Assembly: GCA_902493515.1 (NCBI GenBank) | Contig: CABUPE010000005.1 | Coordinates: 15,319 to 79,318 of the forward strand | Source: an uncultured Collinsella sp. | Lineage (GTDB): Bacteria; Actinomycetota; Coriobacteriia; Coriobacteriales; Coriobacteriaceae | Length of the DNA stretch: 64,000 nt | Direction: 5' to 3' | In this document: piece after piece, positions 34,231-44,184 of the stretch | Position numbering within the stretch: the stretch's first letter is position 1 | Layout of the letters: every line of letters begins with the position of its first letter | The notes under the pieces: generated by a model | Database searches by the model: none | The model's input: only the letters and a program-made list of their open reading frames with translations | What the model was told of the DNA's origin: nothing | Program-made: the position numbers and the translations under genes

Positions 34231-34593
34231 CTAGAACGTCGCGGACCACAGCCCGTGCAGGTTGCAATAGGCATAGACGGTACCGGTCTTGGAGCCGCCG
34301 GCAAAAAACGTCGCGGGCTTCATGCCGGGCTGGAGGTAATGGACCTCCAGACGGCCCTCGGCCTCAAGGGCAATCCACTCGATGTAGTGCTCGGGCAGGC
34401 TGGGATGCTCAACCGAGCCCACGCGTGCGCGGATCACGTGACCGTCGCGCTCGCTCTCAACGACCGGCACGTGCTTTTCGTGCGCCGCGTCCTCGGTGTT
34501 CGCGGTCAGCTCCGTGCAGCCGGCAGGGGTTGCAACGTCGTTGCCAAGGGCGGCAATGAGCTTGCCATCGGGGTCCTTAAAGAATTTCGCCAT
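34231..34593 (-). CDS. dfx: Superoxide reductase (neelaredoxin/desulfoferrodoxin family)
   Basis: 120 residues from ATG 34593 (AAAGGAG upstream). All ligands of the mononuclear iron centre are visible: His41 in EKHVP, His63 in GSVEHP, His69 in LPEHYIEW, and Cys110/His113 in YAYCNLHGLW. The N-terminus (MAKFFKDPDGKLIAAL) lacks the four cysteines of the desulforedoxin domain, so only the superoxide-reducing iron site is expected. It reduces superoxide to peroxide in anaerobes, taking electrons from rubredoxin-type donors. It stands between the NadE-like and SNF2 genes with its own ribosome-binding site. Confidence 0.93.
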   Translation of the reverse strand: MAKFFKDPDGKLIAALGNDVATPAGCTELTANTEDAAHEKHVPVVESERDGHVIRARVGSVEHPSLPEHYIEWIALEAEGRLEVHYLQPGMKPATFFAGGSKTGTVYAYCNLHGLWSATF

Positions 34594-34763
34594 GATGTTC
34601 TCCTTTGCTGATGTGCCGATGTTCTCGAGGTTCTTATGCCCAAAGGCAGGCGAACCATCCACGACATCGCAAATGAACACATAACGAGCGAGGCTAGCGC
34701 CCGGGGTCAGAGCGCGCCGGCAACCCGGAGTCATCTCGACAGCCCCGGTTGCCATCTGCGCGG

Positions 34764-37700
34764 CTAGCGCCCGTCGCCGCCGAGCAGCGCCAGAACATCT
34801 TCGCGGCTAAATAGCGCCGAGGAGATGCCGTCGCCACCGAGCACGCTGTTGACCAGGTCGCGCTTGGACTCCTGCATCTGCATAATGCGTTCCTCGATCG
34901 TGTCCTTGGCGATGAGCTTGTACACGGTCACGGTATGTTGTTGGCCAATACGGTGCGCGCGGTCGGTCGCCTGGTCCTGCGCGGCCACGTTCCACCACGG
35001 GTCATAGTGAATGACCACGTCGGCCGCCGTCAGGTTGAGGCCCACGCCGCCCGCCTTGAGCGAAATCAAAAAGACCGGCACCTCGCCCGCTTGGAACTGC
35101 GCGACCATCTTGGCACGGCTCTCCTTAGACGAAGCGCCCGTGAGCTTAAGGAAGGCGATGTCCTCCTTGGACAGGCGCTTGCCGATGATATCGAGCATAC
35201 CCGTAAACTGGCTGAACAACAGGATGCGATGCCCGCCGTCGAGTGCGCCGTGCACGAGTTCCATGCACGTATCGAGCTTGGCGCTCCCCGCCTTGTAATC
35301 CTCGTAGTGTAGACGCGGGTCGCAGCAAATCTGGCGCAGCTTGGTGAGCTCGGCGAGCACCTTGAGCTTGTCTTTCTTAAACTCGGATGCCTCGCGGTGC
35401 TGCACCTGCTGGGCGATGCGGTCCTGGTTTGCCAGGTACAGCTTGCGCTGCTCGCCGGTGAGCTGCGCCACGACGGTGTCCTCGATCTTTTCGGGCAGAT
35501 CGGCCACCACGTCTTCCTTGACACGGCGCAGCACAAACGGCGACACGAGCGCCTGCAGGCGAGCGGCGCTGTCACCCTCGGCGTGCTCGACCGGGCTTTC
35601 GAAACGCTTGGCAAACGACTCGCGCGCGCCAAGCAGGCCCGGCATCAAAAAGTCGAAGATGCTCCAGAGCTCGGACAAGCGGTTTTCGATGGGCGTGCCC
35701 GTCAGGGCAAAGCGCACGCCGGCAGGCAGGCGCTTGGCGGCGCGCGCCACCTGGGTGAGCGGGTTTTTAATGTACTGGGCCTCATCGAGCACCACACGGG
35801 CAAAGTCCTGCTCGACGTACTCGTCGATATCGCGCCGCATAAGGTCATACGACGTTACAACCACGTTGTGCTCGGCCACGCCGGCAATTTGCACGCGACG
35901 CTGGGCCTTGGCGCCCACAATGGCGCACACGTCGAGCGACGGGGCAAAGCGCTCCAGCTCGGCGGTCCAGTTGTACACAAGCGACGCAGGGCACACCACA
36001 AGCGTGGGCTTAGCGTCCCCCGCTTCCACGCGCGCCAGGATATGTGCGATCATCTGCAGCGTTTTGCCCAGGCCCATATCGTCGGCCAAGATGCCGCCGA
36101 GGCCCAGGTGCTCGAGCGAGCCGAGCCACTGGTAGCCGTCGACTTGATAGCCGCGCAGTGTGGCCTTGAGCGAGACCGGCACCGTAAAGTCCATCTTGCC
36201 GAGCGTATCCAAGCGCTCGACGGTGCGACGGAATGCAGCGTCGCGATCGGCCTCGAGCGCGGGCGTGCGCGCAAGCATGCTGTCGACAAACAGGGTACTC
36301 GACGAGGGAAACGACACGCCGTCGAGCAGATCGACGGCATCGACCCCCAGATCCTCGGCAAGGCCAAACGCGGCACGAGCGCCCTCGTCCAGGCGAACGA
36401 TGTCGCCAGACGTAAGGCGAGCGAACGTCTGGTGGCGCTTGTACGAGTCCAGATAGATGGCAAGGTCTGCCGCCGAAAGGCCGCTCGCGCCCAGCTCGAC
36501 GTCGAGCAGGTTGCTCTTGACGGTGGCGCGCACCGAGAGCTTAGGCGCAGGGCGTACCGAAATCTGGCGCAGGCGGTCGCTGAGCATGACCTCGCCCAGC
36601 TCGGACAGGGCAGACAGGCCCTCGGTCAGCAAGTGGAACAGTTTCTCGTCATCGCGTTCCTCAAATGCCAGGCCGCCCTCGTAAAAGTCGAAATACAGAG
36701 CCGCCGTGTCCATAACGCGAAACTCTGCCACCTCGTCGCGCGGCGGCACGCCCGGGCGCTGCTCTTCGAAGGGGCTGCCCGGAGCGCCCAGGCTAAAGAG
36801 ATCTGCCGACCAGTCGCCGTAGGTAACCGTAACTTTGCAGGTCACGAGTCCATCGTCGACGCCGATCGCCATGGCAAAGCTCGGCTCGGGCGCCACGGTA
36901 TCGAGCGCAACGGGCGCGGTAAGGTCGGTGTAGTCGCGCAAAATGGGCAGCGCCATACGACAGAACTCCCCCACCTGGTCGGCAGCAATATGGACCGGCG
37001 TGCGACAGGGCAGCAAGCGCGATAGGAACGGCGCCGCATGCTGGGCAAACGCTACATCGGTGCGGCGCGCACGGCGGGTGTCGACCAAATAGGCAACGTC
37101 GCCCGAAGCAAAGCAGTATGCATCGGCCGGCAGGCGCAGATCGTAGCTGCCACCAGCCGCCGGCGCGATTTTGGCGGCAAGGAGCGGTGGGCGCTTAGAC
37201 AGCGCCTCGTCCTCCCCTTCCGGAGGCATCTCAACCGCAACGTCATAGGTGCGATGCGTCGTCGTCCCCCGCGACCAGGCGGGCTCAAAGGAGATAGTCT
37301 GGCCGCGCAGCAGGTCCAGCACATACACGATGCTATGCTCGGACAGCGGCAACTGACGCTCGGCGACAAAACCGCTGCGGGCAAAGTCGTACGACGCCGA
37401 ACGCGAGCTTGTGATGTCATCGAGATAGGCGACTGTCGTCACAACAAGGTTGAGCAGCTTTGTCGACACGTCTTCGAAGGCTTCGGGCGTATGGACAAAC
37501 GTGAGCTTCTTGCCGTACGAGAAGGTGCCGCCTCGAACATAGGCGTCGGCCATGCCGTCGATATCCTTGACCACGTAGGACACCGAACCGCAGCGAATGC
37601 GGAACTCGAGCGCCCAGCTAAAGCGGTCGGCGAACAGCGGATTGTAGTACGGCACCAACGAGGGCTCCAATGCCGCTTTGGGGGCGTTGGGATCAACGGC

Positions 37701-38228
37701 ACCGGCAAGCTTGCGGCGCATGCTCGCCAGCTCATCCATGCGCGCGTCCGAAAGATCGGAGAGCGCCGCCATGAGGCTGGGGCTCGTGGGGACGGGCGCC
37801 GGGAAGGGAAAGTTGGGATTGACGGCCGGCGCTTTGGGCGCGGGGCGCGCGGGCTGTTTCGGCTGCGCCGTAAACGTGCGAACCGGTGTGCGCAGCCCCT
37901 CAACAGGCTCAATGCCGCTGGCGTCCAGGTACGCCAGCGCCGTGGCGATGGTGTGCTTGCACATGCCGGGGTAGCGATAGGCAGCGGGGCAATCGCAGTC
38001 GTAATCGATCACCTCGTGCTCGTCCATATCGAGCGCCACGTGCGTCTTGTACAGGTCGCCGCGCGAGCCGCGCACCGAGCCCTCAACCGTCACGTTTTTG
38101 GAGAAGCGCGAGCCGCTGTCCTCAATCGACAACACGGCGCCGTTGAGCATGAGCGAGCGGCCCTTCATAAAGGTACCGCTCAGCGCCGCCTCTTTCCGGA
38201 GCGCCTGCACAAACGTCCCCTGTGCCAT
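34764..38228 (-). CDS. SNF2-family helicase with N-terminal SWIM zinc finger
   Basis: 1154 residues from ATG 38228 (TTGGAGGAAG upstream). A SWIM zinc finger is at residues 78-92 (CDCPAAYRYPGMCKH, CxCxnCxH). The central region is weakly conserved. The C-terminal ~480 residues are an SNF2 ATPase: motif I LADDMGLGKTLQ, DEAH-type LDEAQYIKN, GTPIENRLSELWSIFDFL, and the C-lobe motifs ILLFSQFTGMLD and TDRAHRIGQQ. It is a double-stranded DNA translocase, probably in remodelling of protein-DNA complexes or repair. It lies 38 nt after dnaE and is likely co-transcribed with it. Confidence 0.94.
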   Translation of the reverse strand: MAQGTFVQALRKEAALSGTFMKGRSLMLNGAVLSIEDSGSRFSKNVTVEGSVRGSRGDLYKTHVALDMDEHEVIDYDCDCPAAYRYPGMCKHTIATALAYLDASGIEPVEGLRTPVRTFTAQPKQPARPAPKAPAVNPNFPFPAPVPTSPSLMAALSDLSDARMDELASMRRKLAGAVDPNAPKAALEPSLVPYYNPLFADRFSWALEFRIRCGSVSYVVKDIDGMADAYVRGGTFSYGKKLTFVHTPEAFEDVSTKLLNLVVTTVAYLDDITSSRSASYDFARSGFVAERQLPLSEHSIVYVLDLLRGQTISFEPAWSRGTTTHRTYDVAVEMPPEGEDEALSKRPPLLAAKIAPAAGGSYDLRLPADAYCFASGDVAYLVDTRRARRTDVAFAQHAAPFLSRLLPCRTPVHIAADQVGEFCRMALPILRDYTDLTAPVALDTVAPEPSFAMAIGVDDGLVTCKVTVTYGDWSADLFSLGAPGSPFEEQRPGVPPRDEVAEFRVMDTAALYFDFYEGGLAFEERDDEKLFHLLTEGLSALSELGEVMLSDRLRQISVRPAPKLSVRATVKSNLLDVELGASGLSAADLAIYLDSYKRHQTFARLTSGDIVRLDEGARAAFGLAEDLGVDAVDLLDGVSFPSSSTLFVDSMLARTPALEADRDAAFRRTVERLDTLGKMDFTVPVSLKATLRGYQVDGYQWLGSLEHLGLGGILADDMGLGKTLQMIAHILARVEAGDAKPTLVVCPASLVYNWTAELERFAPSLDVCAIVGAKAQRRVQIAGVAEHNVVVTSYDLMRRDIDEYVEQDFARVVLDEAQYIKNPLTQVARAAKRLPAGVRFALTGTPIENRLSELWSIFDFLMPGLLGARESFAKRFESPVEHAEGDSAARLQALVSPFVLRRVKEDVVADLPEKIEDTVVAQLTGEQRKLYLANQDRIAQQVQHREASEFKKDKLKVLAELTKLRQICCDPRLHYEDYKAGSAKLDTCMELVHGALDGGHRILLFSQFTGMLDIIGKRLSKEDIAFLKLTGASSKESRAKMVAQFQAGEVPVFLISLKAGGVGLNLTAADVVIHYDPWWNVAAQDQATDRAHRIGQQHTVTVYKLIAKDTIEERIMQMQESKRDLVNSVLGGDGISSALFSREDVLALLGGDGR

Positions 38229-38266
38229 CACTTCCTCCAATCTCGCGCGGGCCAGCAAGGTCGTCC

Positions 38267-41200
38267 TTAGATCACCGTCACTCTGCCTTGGTTACCCACG
38301 ATGGCCTTGGCCTCGGCCAGCAGCGGAATCGAGCGCGCGTTGACCTTAGCAGGTACCTCGGCACGCAGCACGCGCCCGTCCACCTGCTCGATAAAGATCT
38401 CCACACGGTCGCCGCCCGGGTTGGCGGTGAGCACCGTGGCAAGACGCGCCATATTGCCCTGGCTAAAGCGGCTGTTGGGCACCATGACCTCAAACACCTT
38501 GGGCTTGTTGTTCTCCTCGTTGAGCTCCAGCGGCACAATCTCCTGCGCGATGATCTGATCGCCGCGGTCCGAGCGCTCGAGCTTGCCCTTAATGCGCACA
38601 AACGCATCGGACAGCTGCGCACCGGTCTCGGGATCGACCTCGCCGTACAGGTACCCCTCGGCCTCCTTGTAGGTCTTGGGGAACACGACGACCGTAGCCT
38701 CGCCTTCCATGTCCTCGAGCTGCACGATGCCCATGGGGTCGCCGTTTTTGGTCACGCGCTTGGACACGCTCGAGACCATACCGGCCCACCACAGCGCCTT
38801 GCCCTCGGGAATCTCCTGGTTGATGGTACCGCCCGTGGGGTTTTGCACCTCGTAGCCGGTGTCGATCTGCGAGAACGAGAAGTCGCGTGCCTTGGCCAGT
38901 GCATACTCAAACGGGCGCAGCGGGTGGTCCGAGACATAGATGCCCAGAACCTCCTTCTCCTGGCTCAGCTTAAGGTGGCGGTCCCACTCCTGACCATCCG
39001 GATCGGGTACGCTCACCTCAAAGCCCGAGCCCTCAACGTCGCCAAACATATCAAAGAACGACGTCTGACCGCTCGCGCGATCCTTCTGGCGCTTCACCGC
39101 GGCATCGATGATGTTCTCGGGGTTGTTCTTATCCACAAAGTGCATCATCTGGCGACGCGGATACCCCGTGGAGTCGAAGGCGCCTGCCTTGATGAGCGAT
39201 TCGATCACGCGACGGTTGGCCTGGCTCGAGTCCACGCGCTCGACAAAGTCGTGCAGCGTCTTAAACGGGCCGCCCGCCTCGCGCTCGGCGATAATCGCCT
39301 GCGCCACGCCGGTGCCCACGCCGCGGATGCCGGCCAGACCAAAGCGCACGCCCTCCTTGGTAGCCGTGAACTCGGTACCGGACTCGTTGACATCTGGCGA
39401 CAGCACGGGGATGCCGTCGTGACGGCATGCCGAGACGTAGTGCACGATCTTGTCGGTCTTGCCCGTGTAGGACGTCAGAACGGCCGCCATGTACTCGTGC
39501 GGATAGTGCGCCTTGAGCCACGCCGTCTGCATAACCAGGATGGCGTAGCCGGCGGAGTGCGACTTGTTAAAGGCGTAAGATGCGAACTCGAGAACATCGT
39601 CCCAAATCTTCTGGGCGACCTCGCGCGTGTAGTTGTTCTTGATAGCGCCGTTCATCCAGTGGTCGTAGGTGGTCTCGTCGGAGCCATCCTCCCAGTGGAG
39701 CACCGTCGACGTGAGCAGCTTGATTTTCTTCTTAGCCACGGGCTTACGGATACGCGAGTCCGATTCGCCCTTGGAGAAGCCGCACATCTCGACGGAGATG
39801 AGCATAACCTGCTCCTGGTAGACCATGGTGCCGTAGGTTTCGCCCAGGATGTCGTCCAGGCGGTCGTCGTAGGAGACCGCCGGCTCCTTGCCGTTCATAC
39901 GGTTGATGTAGGACGAGACCATGCCGGCGCCCAGCGGGCCCGGGCGGTACAGGGCGATCAATGCTACGACGTGCTTGTACTCGGTGGGCTTCATGTTCTT
40001 GATCGTGGCCGTCATGCCGGCGGACTCGACCTGGAAGACGCCGGCGGTGTGGCCGGAACCCATGAGCTTAAAGATCTCGGGGTCGTCAAAGGGAATCTCT
40101 TCCTCTTTGATGTCGATGCCGAAGTTCTTTTTGATGTTTGCCTTGGCCTTGGAGATAACAGTCAGCGTGCGCAGGCCCAAGAAGTCCATCTTGAGCAAGC
40201 CCATGTCGGCAACGGTATGGCCCTCGTACTGGGTAATCTCGACGCCGCCCTTGGTGTCGAGCTTGGTGGGCACGTGCTCGTTGACGGGGTCGCGGCAGAT
40301 CAGAACGGCGCACGCGTGCACGCCCTCGCCACGGGTGAGGCCCTCGATTGAGAGCGCCGTGTCGATGATGCGGCGGGCGTCGTCGTCCTTTTTATATGCC
40401 TCGGCAAAATCGGGGTTAAACAGGTCCTCTTTGCCGGGTTGCTTTTCGAGCACCTGCTTGAGCTTGACCTTGGGGTCGCTCGAGACCATCTTGGACAGAC
40501 GCTGGCCCATGTAGACCGGGTAGTCCAGGACGCGAGCGGCGTCGTTGATGGCCTGCTTGGCCTTAATGGTCGAGTAGGTGATGACGTGGGTGACCTTCTC
40601 GGGGCCGTAGAGCTGGCGAACGTGCTCCACGACCTCGAGGCGCCGCTCATCGTCGAAGTCCATATCGATATCGGGCATCTCGGTACGCTGCGGGGACAGG
40701 AACCTCTCGAACATCAGGCCGTTCTCGAGCGGATCGAACGCGGTGATGTTCATGGCGTAGGCGACGATAGCGCCGGCGGCCGAACCACGGCCGGGGCCGA
40801 CGCCGATACCGTTGTCCTTTGCCCATTGCACGTACTCGGCGACGATCAAGAAGTAGGCGGCAAAGCCCTTGTCGCAAATGACCTTGTATTCGTACTCAAA
40901 GCGCTCTTTGATGTTGACGCCGCCGATCTCGCGCGTGGCCCAGCCGTCGCCGTAGTGCTGGCGCAGGCCCTTCTCGCACTCGCGGCGGAACTGACTCTCG
41001 TGCGTCTCGCCGGGGTCGAGCAACGGGAAGCGCGGAAGGATGATGGAGTCCCAGTCCAGCTCGACGTAGCACTTGTCGGCGATCTCGAGCGTGTTGTCGC
41101 AGGCCTCGGGGCAATACGGGAACATCGCCCGCATCTCCTCCTCGGTCTTCATATAAAACTCCGAGCCGGTCATGCGCATGCGGTTGGGGTCATCGACCTT

Positions 41201-42070
41201 GGCGTTCATACCGATGCACATGATGACGTCCTGCACGGGCGCATCCTCACGGCGCAGGTAGTGGAAGTCGTTGGTGGCGATGACCTTGACGCCCACCTGC
41301 TTGGCGATATCGATGAGCGTGCGGTCCATCTGCTCGTCGGTCAGGCCGTTGTCGGTGGTAATGCCGTGTTCCTGGATCTCGATATAAAAGTCGCCGGGAT
41401 CGAAGGTGTCGCGGAAGGTCTCGGCCCACTTGATGGCGCCCTCCATGTCACCGCGGTCGATGTACTTGGGAATGATGCCCGCGATACAGGCGCTGGTGCA
41501 GATCATGCCCTTGGCATGGCGGCGCAGGTTGTCGAGCGTCACGCGCGGCTTGTAGTAAAAGCCCTGCACGGCGGCCTCGGAAACCGTCTGCATCAGGTTG
41601 ACGTAGCCCTCCTGGTCTTTGGCCAGAAGGATCATGTGGTAGAGCTCGGGCTTGTGGTCGCGGGCGAGCGTCTCGTCCGGCGTAAAGTAGACCTCGCAGC
41701 CAAAGATGGGTTTGATGACCAGGGGCGGCTTGAGCTCGTCGATGTTGCCCTTCTCGTCCCACATGGCCATATCCTTCACATACTGGGCATGCTCGCGCGG
41801 GTTTTCCTCGGGATCGGGCTCCACCAGCTCGTCGCGGCGGTCCTTTTCCAAGAAGGCCTTGTCGTGGCTCCAAGTTTTGTACTCGGGCGTATTGTGGTTG
41901 ACGGCGTCGCAGGCCAGCGCCAGATCGGGCACGCCATACATGTAGCCGTGGTCGGTAATGGCCACGGCGGGCATGCCAAGCTCAACGGCACGATTGACCA
42001 TATCCTGGATACGGGTTGCGCCGTCGAGCATGGAGAAAACAGTGTGATTGTGCAGATGGACGAATGCCAT
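38267..42070 (-). CDS. dnaE: DNA polymerase III subunit alpha
   Basis: 1267 residues of the DnaE1 type. The PHP domain starts at FVHLHNHTVFSMLDGATRI with the usual metal-binding His/Asp residues and contains an insertion of about 60 acidic/charged residues (about 70-125) not typical of E. coli DnaE. Polymerase motifs: PDIDMDFDDERR with the catalytic aspartates, GVGPGRGSAAGAIVAY, FVHDPxxxx-type HHHxH-DNA region around GIRGVGTGVAQAI, and a C-terminal OB fold (GIVQLEDMEGEATVVVFP). No intein was seen. ATG 42070 follows GGAG by 9 nt. The main replicative polymerase of the cell. Confidence 0.96.
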   Translation of the reverse strand: MAFVHLHNHTVFSMLDGATRIQDMVNRAVELGMPAVAITDHGYMYGVPDLALACDAVNHNTPEYKTWSHDKAFLEKDRRDELVEPDPEENPREHAQYVKDMAMWDEKGNIDELKPPLVIKPIFGCEVYFTPDETLARDHKPELYHMILLAKDQEGYVNLMQTVSEAAVQGFYYKPRVTLDNLRRHAKGMICTSACIAGIIPKYIDRGDMEGAIKWAETFRDTFDPGDFYIEIQEHGITTDNGLTDEQMDRTLIDIAKQVGVKVIATNDFHYLRREDAPVQDVIMCIGMNAKVDDPNRMRMTGSEFYMKTEEEMRAMFPYCPEACDNTLEIADKCYVELDWDSIILPRFPLLDPGETHESQFRRECEKGLRQHYGDGWATREIGGVNIKERFEYEYKVICDKGFAAYFLIVAEYVQWAKDNGIGVGPGRGSAAGAIVAYAMNITAFDPLENGLMFERFLSPQRTEMPDIDMDFDDERRLEVVEHVRQLYGPEKVTHVITYSTIKAKQAINDAARVLDYPVYMGQRLSKMVSSDPKVKLKQVLEKQPGKEDLFNPDFAEAYKKDDDARRIIDTALSIEGLTRGEGVHACAVLICRDPVNEHVPTKLDTKGGVEITQYEGHTVADMGLLKMDFLGLRTLTVISKAKANIKKNFGIDIKEEEIPFDDPEIFKLMGSGHTAGVFQVESAGMTATIKNMKPTEYKHVVALIALYRPGPLGAGMVSSYINRMNGKEPAVSYDDRLDDILGETYGTMVYQEQVMLISVEMCGFSKGESDSRIRKPVAKKKIKLLTSTVLHWEDGSDETTYDHWMNGAIKNNYTREVAQKIWDDVLEFASYAFNKSHSAGYAILVMQTAWLKAHYPHEYMAAVLTSYTGKTDKIVHYVSACRHDGIPVLSPDVNESGTEFTATKEGVRFGLAGIRGVGTGVAQAIIAEREAGGPFKTLHDFVERVDSSQANRRVIESLIKAGAFDSTGYPRRQMMHFVDKNNPENIIDAAVKRQKDRASGQTSFFDMFGDVEGSGFEVSVPDPDGQEWDRHLKLSQEKEVLGIYVSDHPLRPFEYALAKARDFSFSQIDTGYEVQNPTGGTINQEIPEGKALWWAGMVSSVSKRVTKNGDPMGIVQLEDMEGEATVVVFPKTYKEAEGYLYGEVDPETGAQLSDAFVRIKGKLERSDRGDQIIAQEIVPLELNEENNKPKVFEVMVPNSRFSQGNMARLATVLTANPGGDRVEIFIEQVDGRVLRAEVPAKVNARSIPLLAEAKAIVGNQGRVTVI

Positions 42071-42177
42071 GTGATGAGCTCCGATGCGGGTTCGTGTTCT
42101 GACTGAACGATTTTACCCCACGGCACGGACAGCACCCGAACCTAGCCAAACCCACACGGGTAGTCTTTTTGGGACCT

Positions 42178-42327
42178 TCAAAAAGGGGAATGAGTGCATC
42201 CAGATATATCGAGTATTACTGGAACCCCGGCGATACGCTGAATGATTTGTGACGAATAGTCATGTCCATCAAGAAGGCTCGACGCTTCGGGCAGCTCGTC
42301 AATCGATATATCAATTCTTGGAGACAT
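42178..42327 (-). CDS. Possible 49-residue peptide overlapping the MFS gene end
   Basis: ATG 42327 overlaps the last codons of the MFS gene in another frame. The product begins MSPRIDISIDELPEASSLL and ends ILDISGCTHSPF. The frame is acidic in the first half and includes one Cys near the end. It lies in the same AT-rich island as the MFS transporter. It might be a small coupled gene, a peptide exported by the transporter, or the 5' stump of a gene cut off when the island joined the chromosome at about 42180. There is no clear ribosome-binding site. Confidence 0.35.
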   Translation of the reverse strand: MSPRIDISIDELPEASSLLDGHDYSSQIIQRIAGVPVILDISGCTHSPF

Positions 42328-43510
42328 GTATTCCTACCATTTTTAAAGAAACAACGGCGGTAATTGCTATCGCGATTGCGCCAATAACACCGAGCGCTAT
42401 CTGAATGGGATATAACCCCAACACATATCCAAATATGGAGAAAAACATTGCAGAAAAGAGAGCCCTTACCAGAGACGCGACGGAAAGGACCGTCGCGCGG
42501 AGATCGTCCGCTATCGCGTCTTGGATTAAGTTTTCCGAAGTGATGTACACCACTTCTGGGAGAAAGCAAAGCACCATGCTAAGGCCAAACAAGCACAGCG
42601 GATTTGAAGCGAACCACGGAAGAATCATGAAAAGGCCGGCCTCGATTAGCATCGAGCCGAGCATGGTGTTTCTTTTCCCGAAACGCGATGAGAAGAAATC
42701 TGCTGCAATGTAGGCCGTCGCATTTACTGCATAGGATGCACCGAAAAAGATTCCTATTATGGAGACGGGAGCATCAAATGCATCGAATACCAACTGATTC
42801 AAGTTGTAATAACTCCCATAGAATCCATCGAGCATGCTCGTGCCGATTAGAAGAAGCAATACCGCAAAAGCGGATTCTCCAACACGCCAGGTTTCGCGTC
42901 TGAACATCTTGGCTGCGTCAAACCTTCCCTTTTCAGAGCTTTTAGAACGGGTCGCTTCCGTCCTCTCAATGGGATACAGAAGGAAAAGCTGCAGGAGATA
43001 GAAAACGGAGACACATACGTAGAGGGCGCTCCAAGATACTTGGGCAATGAAAGATCCGAGCACAATTGCCATTCCCGTAGCGATTGATTGTGCGGCAAGC
43101 AGCCGAGCATTGATGGTGAGGAAGCGCTCTCCTTGACCGGCATTCCGGGCAATTTCGTATAAAAGTGCTTGTTCGGATCCCGATTGAAGGGAGTAAGCGA
43201 GTGCCTCAACAAGGGAAAGCACGACAAGAAAGGGACCTGAGAGCAGCAGCATGCCAGCCGTATGGAAGAAAAGGAGCAGCACGCCCATTTGAATCGAAAA
43301 CTTCTTTCCAAAGAAATCGCCTATCAGCCCTGTTGGTAGCTCGAGGACGACCGTTGCAATGTTAAACAGAGCTTGATAAAGCGCGATTTCCGTGCCAGAC
43401 ATTCCTTTCTCCGCAAGGAAAAGTAGAAACACTCCCCGATTTAAAACAAATCCCGCGAGAACGAAAAAGGCGGAATAGATGTGCAGCTGCGCAGTGGCAT
43501 TCTTATTCAT
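42311..43510 (-). CDS. MFS transporter in an AT-rich island
   Basis: 399 residues with twelve predicted membrane segments. The loop GDFFGKKFSIQMG after the second segment matches the major facilitator motif A (GxLaDrxGrk) loosely, and ELPTGLIGDFFGKK is typical of the MFS_1 multidrug/unknown-substrate group. The coding sequence is visibly lower in GC than dnaE and the DUF3284 gene on either side, consistent with horizontal transfer. GGAAGTG lies before the ATG. Its start overlaps (ATGA) the end of a short open frame that may be the remnant of a lost upstream gene. The substrate is unknown. Confidence 0.88.
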   Translation of the reverse strand: MNKNATAQLHIYSAFFVLAGFVLNRGVFLLFLAEKGMSGTEIALYQALFNIATVVLELPTGLIGDFFGKKFSIQMGVLLLFFHTAGMLLLSGPFLVVLSLVEALAYSLQSGSEQALLYEIARNAGQGERFLTINARLLAAQSIATGMAIVLGSFIAQVSWSALYVCVSVFYLLQLFLLYPIERTEATRSKSSEKGRFDAAKMFRRETWRVGESAFAVLLLLIGTSMLDGFYGSYYNLNQLVFDAFDAPVSIIGIFFGASYAVNATAYIAADFFSSRFGKRNTMLGSMLIEAGLFMILPWFASNPLCLFGLSMVLCFLPEVVYITSENLIQDAIADDLRATVLSVASLVRALFSAMFFSIFGYVLGLYPIQIALGVIGAIAIAITAVVSLKMVGIHVSKN

Positions 43511-43617
43511 TTGGCACTTCCATCAACTAATTTTGTCAGGTCGCTCGCTACTGACTCGAAGCCTGAAGTGTTTACAGTTGATGTGAAGAGCGGTAAAGCT
43601 TTTGCACAGGGTATCAA
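43507..43617 (-). pseudogene. Possible 3' remnant of a gene upstream of the MFS gene
   Basis: A frame of 36 residues (LIPCAKALPLFTST... ending in KLVDGSAK) stops in an ATGA overlap with the MFS start codon, the arrangement of an operon partner. It has no good start codon and directly meets the stop of the DUF3284 gene. This fits the 3' end of a gene whose body was deleted at the island border. Weak evidence. Confidence 0.3.
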
Positions 43618-44123
43618 TGGAATACATCCGAAGCGTTTTCGGCAGTATCATCGGCGAAGGCGGGATTAGCCTTTACGCGGCGCTCACCCTCGATGTATTT
43701 GACGATTTGATCAATCGTCTGGTTGGCGTGGCTCTTGAGCTTGCGCTCATAGAAGAAGAGGCCGAGCTTGCCGCGCGTGCCAGACGTGTTGCCACCCACA
43801 CCCTGAAAATCCTCGGTATAGGTGAGCTCGCAGGCACCATCGCCAGCAGGTGCAGCCTCATAGCGCATGGTATTGATGCCCGCCGCATACTGAAAACGGG
43901 CCTCATAGAGACACGGGTAGTCAAAGTGCTTAATCTTAACCTTGATCGCCGTGCCCTTGGCCTTGCCTTTTGCGGACTGGGCGCGCTTCTCGTACTTATA
44001 GCCGTTGAGCTTGTTGCGGCTGGGACGCTTGCCCGTGGCGTTCTCGATATCCTGCATGATGGACCCCGCCAGAGCGTCAAAAAGCTCCTCCGGCGTCACC
44101 TTAAGCGTTTTGGTGAACTGCAT
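43614..44123 (-). CDS. DUF3284 domain protein
   Basis: 169 residues, DUF3284 (SRPBCC-like helix-grip fold): MQFTKTLKVTPEELFDAL at the N-terminus, then the ELTYTEDFQGVGG strand and a C-terminal helix (SHANQTIDQIVKYIEGER). Proteins of this family often lie near sugar-transport genes, but none is present here. The function is unknown; a small hydrophobic ligand in the cavity is plausible for the fold. ATG 44123 has AAGGAGCC upstream. The AT-rich MFS island begins directly after its stop codon. Confidence 0.85.
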   Translation of the reverse strand: MQFTKTLKVTPEELFDALAGSIMQDIENATGKRPSRNKLNGYKYEKRAQSAKGKAKGTAIKVKIKHFDYPCLYEARFQYAAGINTMRYEAAPAGDGACELTYTEDFQGVGGNTSGTRGKLGLFFYERKLKSHANQTIDQIVKYIEGERRVKANPAFADDTAENASDVFH

Positions 44124-44184
44124 GATGGCTCCTTATTCGTTTGAACCGTTCGAGCCATTGTACCGCCCCAGGCTCTCCCATGCG

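Noticed and set aside
32649..34559. A 636-residue plus-strand frame opposite the NadE-like gene
   Set aside because: It runs across two minus-strand genes and an intergenic gap, with strongly biased Arg/His/Ala composition.
38267..42070. Intein in dnaE, because the protein is longer than usual
   Set aside because: The extra length is explained by an acidic insertion in the PHP domain; no intein splice motifs were seen at the polymerase active site.
43507..43606. A 34-codon minus-strand frame (MYSIDTLCKS...) before the MFS gene
   Set aside because: It ends before the MFS start without coupling and has no ribosome-binding site; the alternative frame with the ATGA overlap is the better remnant.
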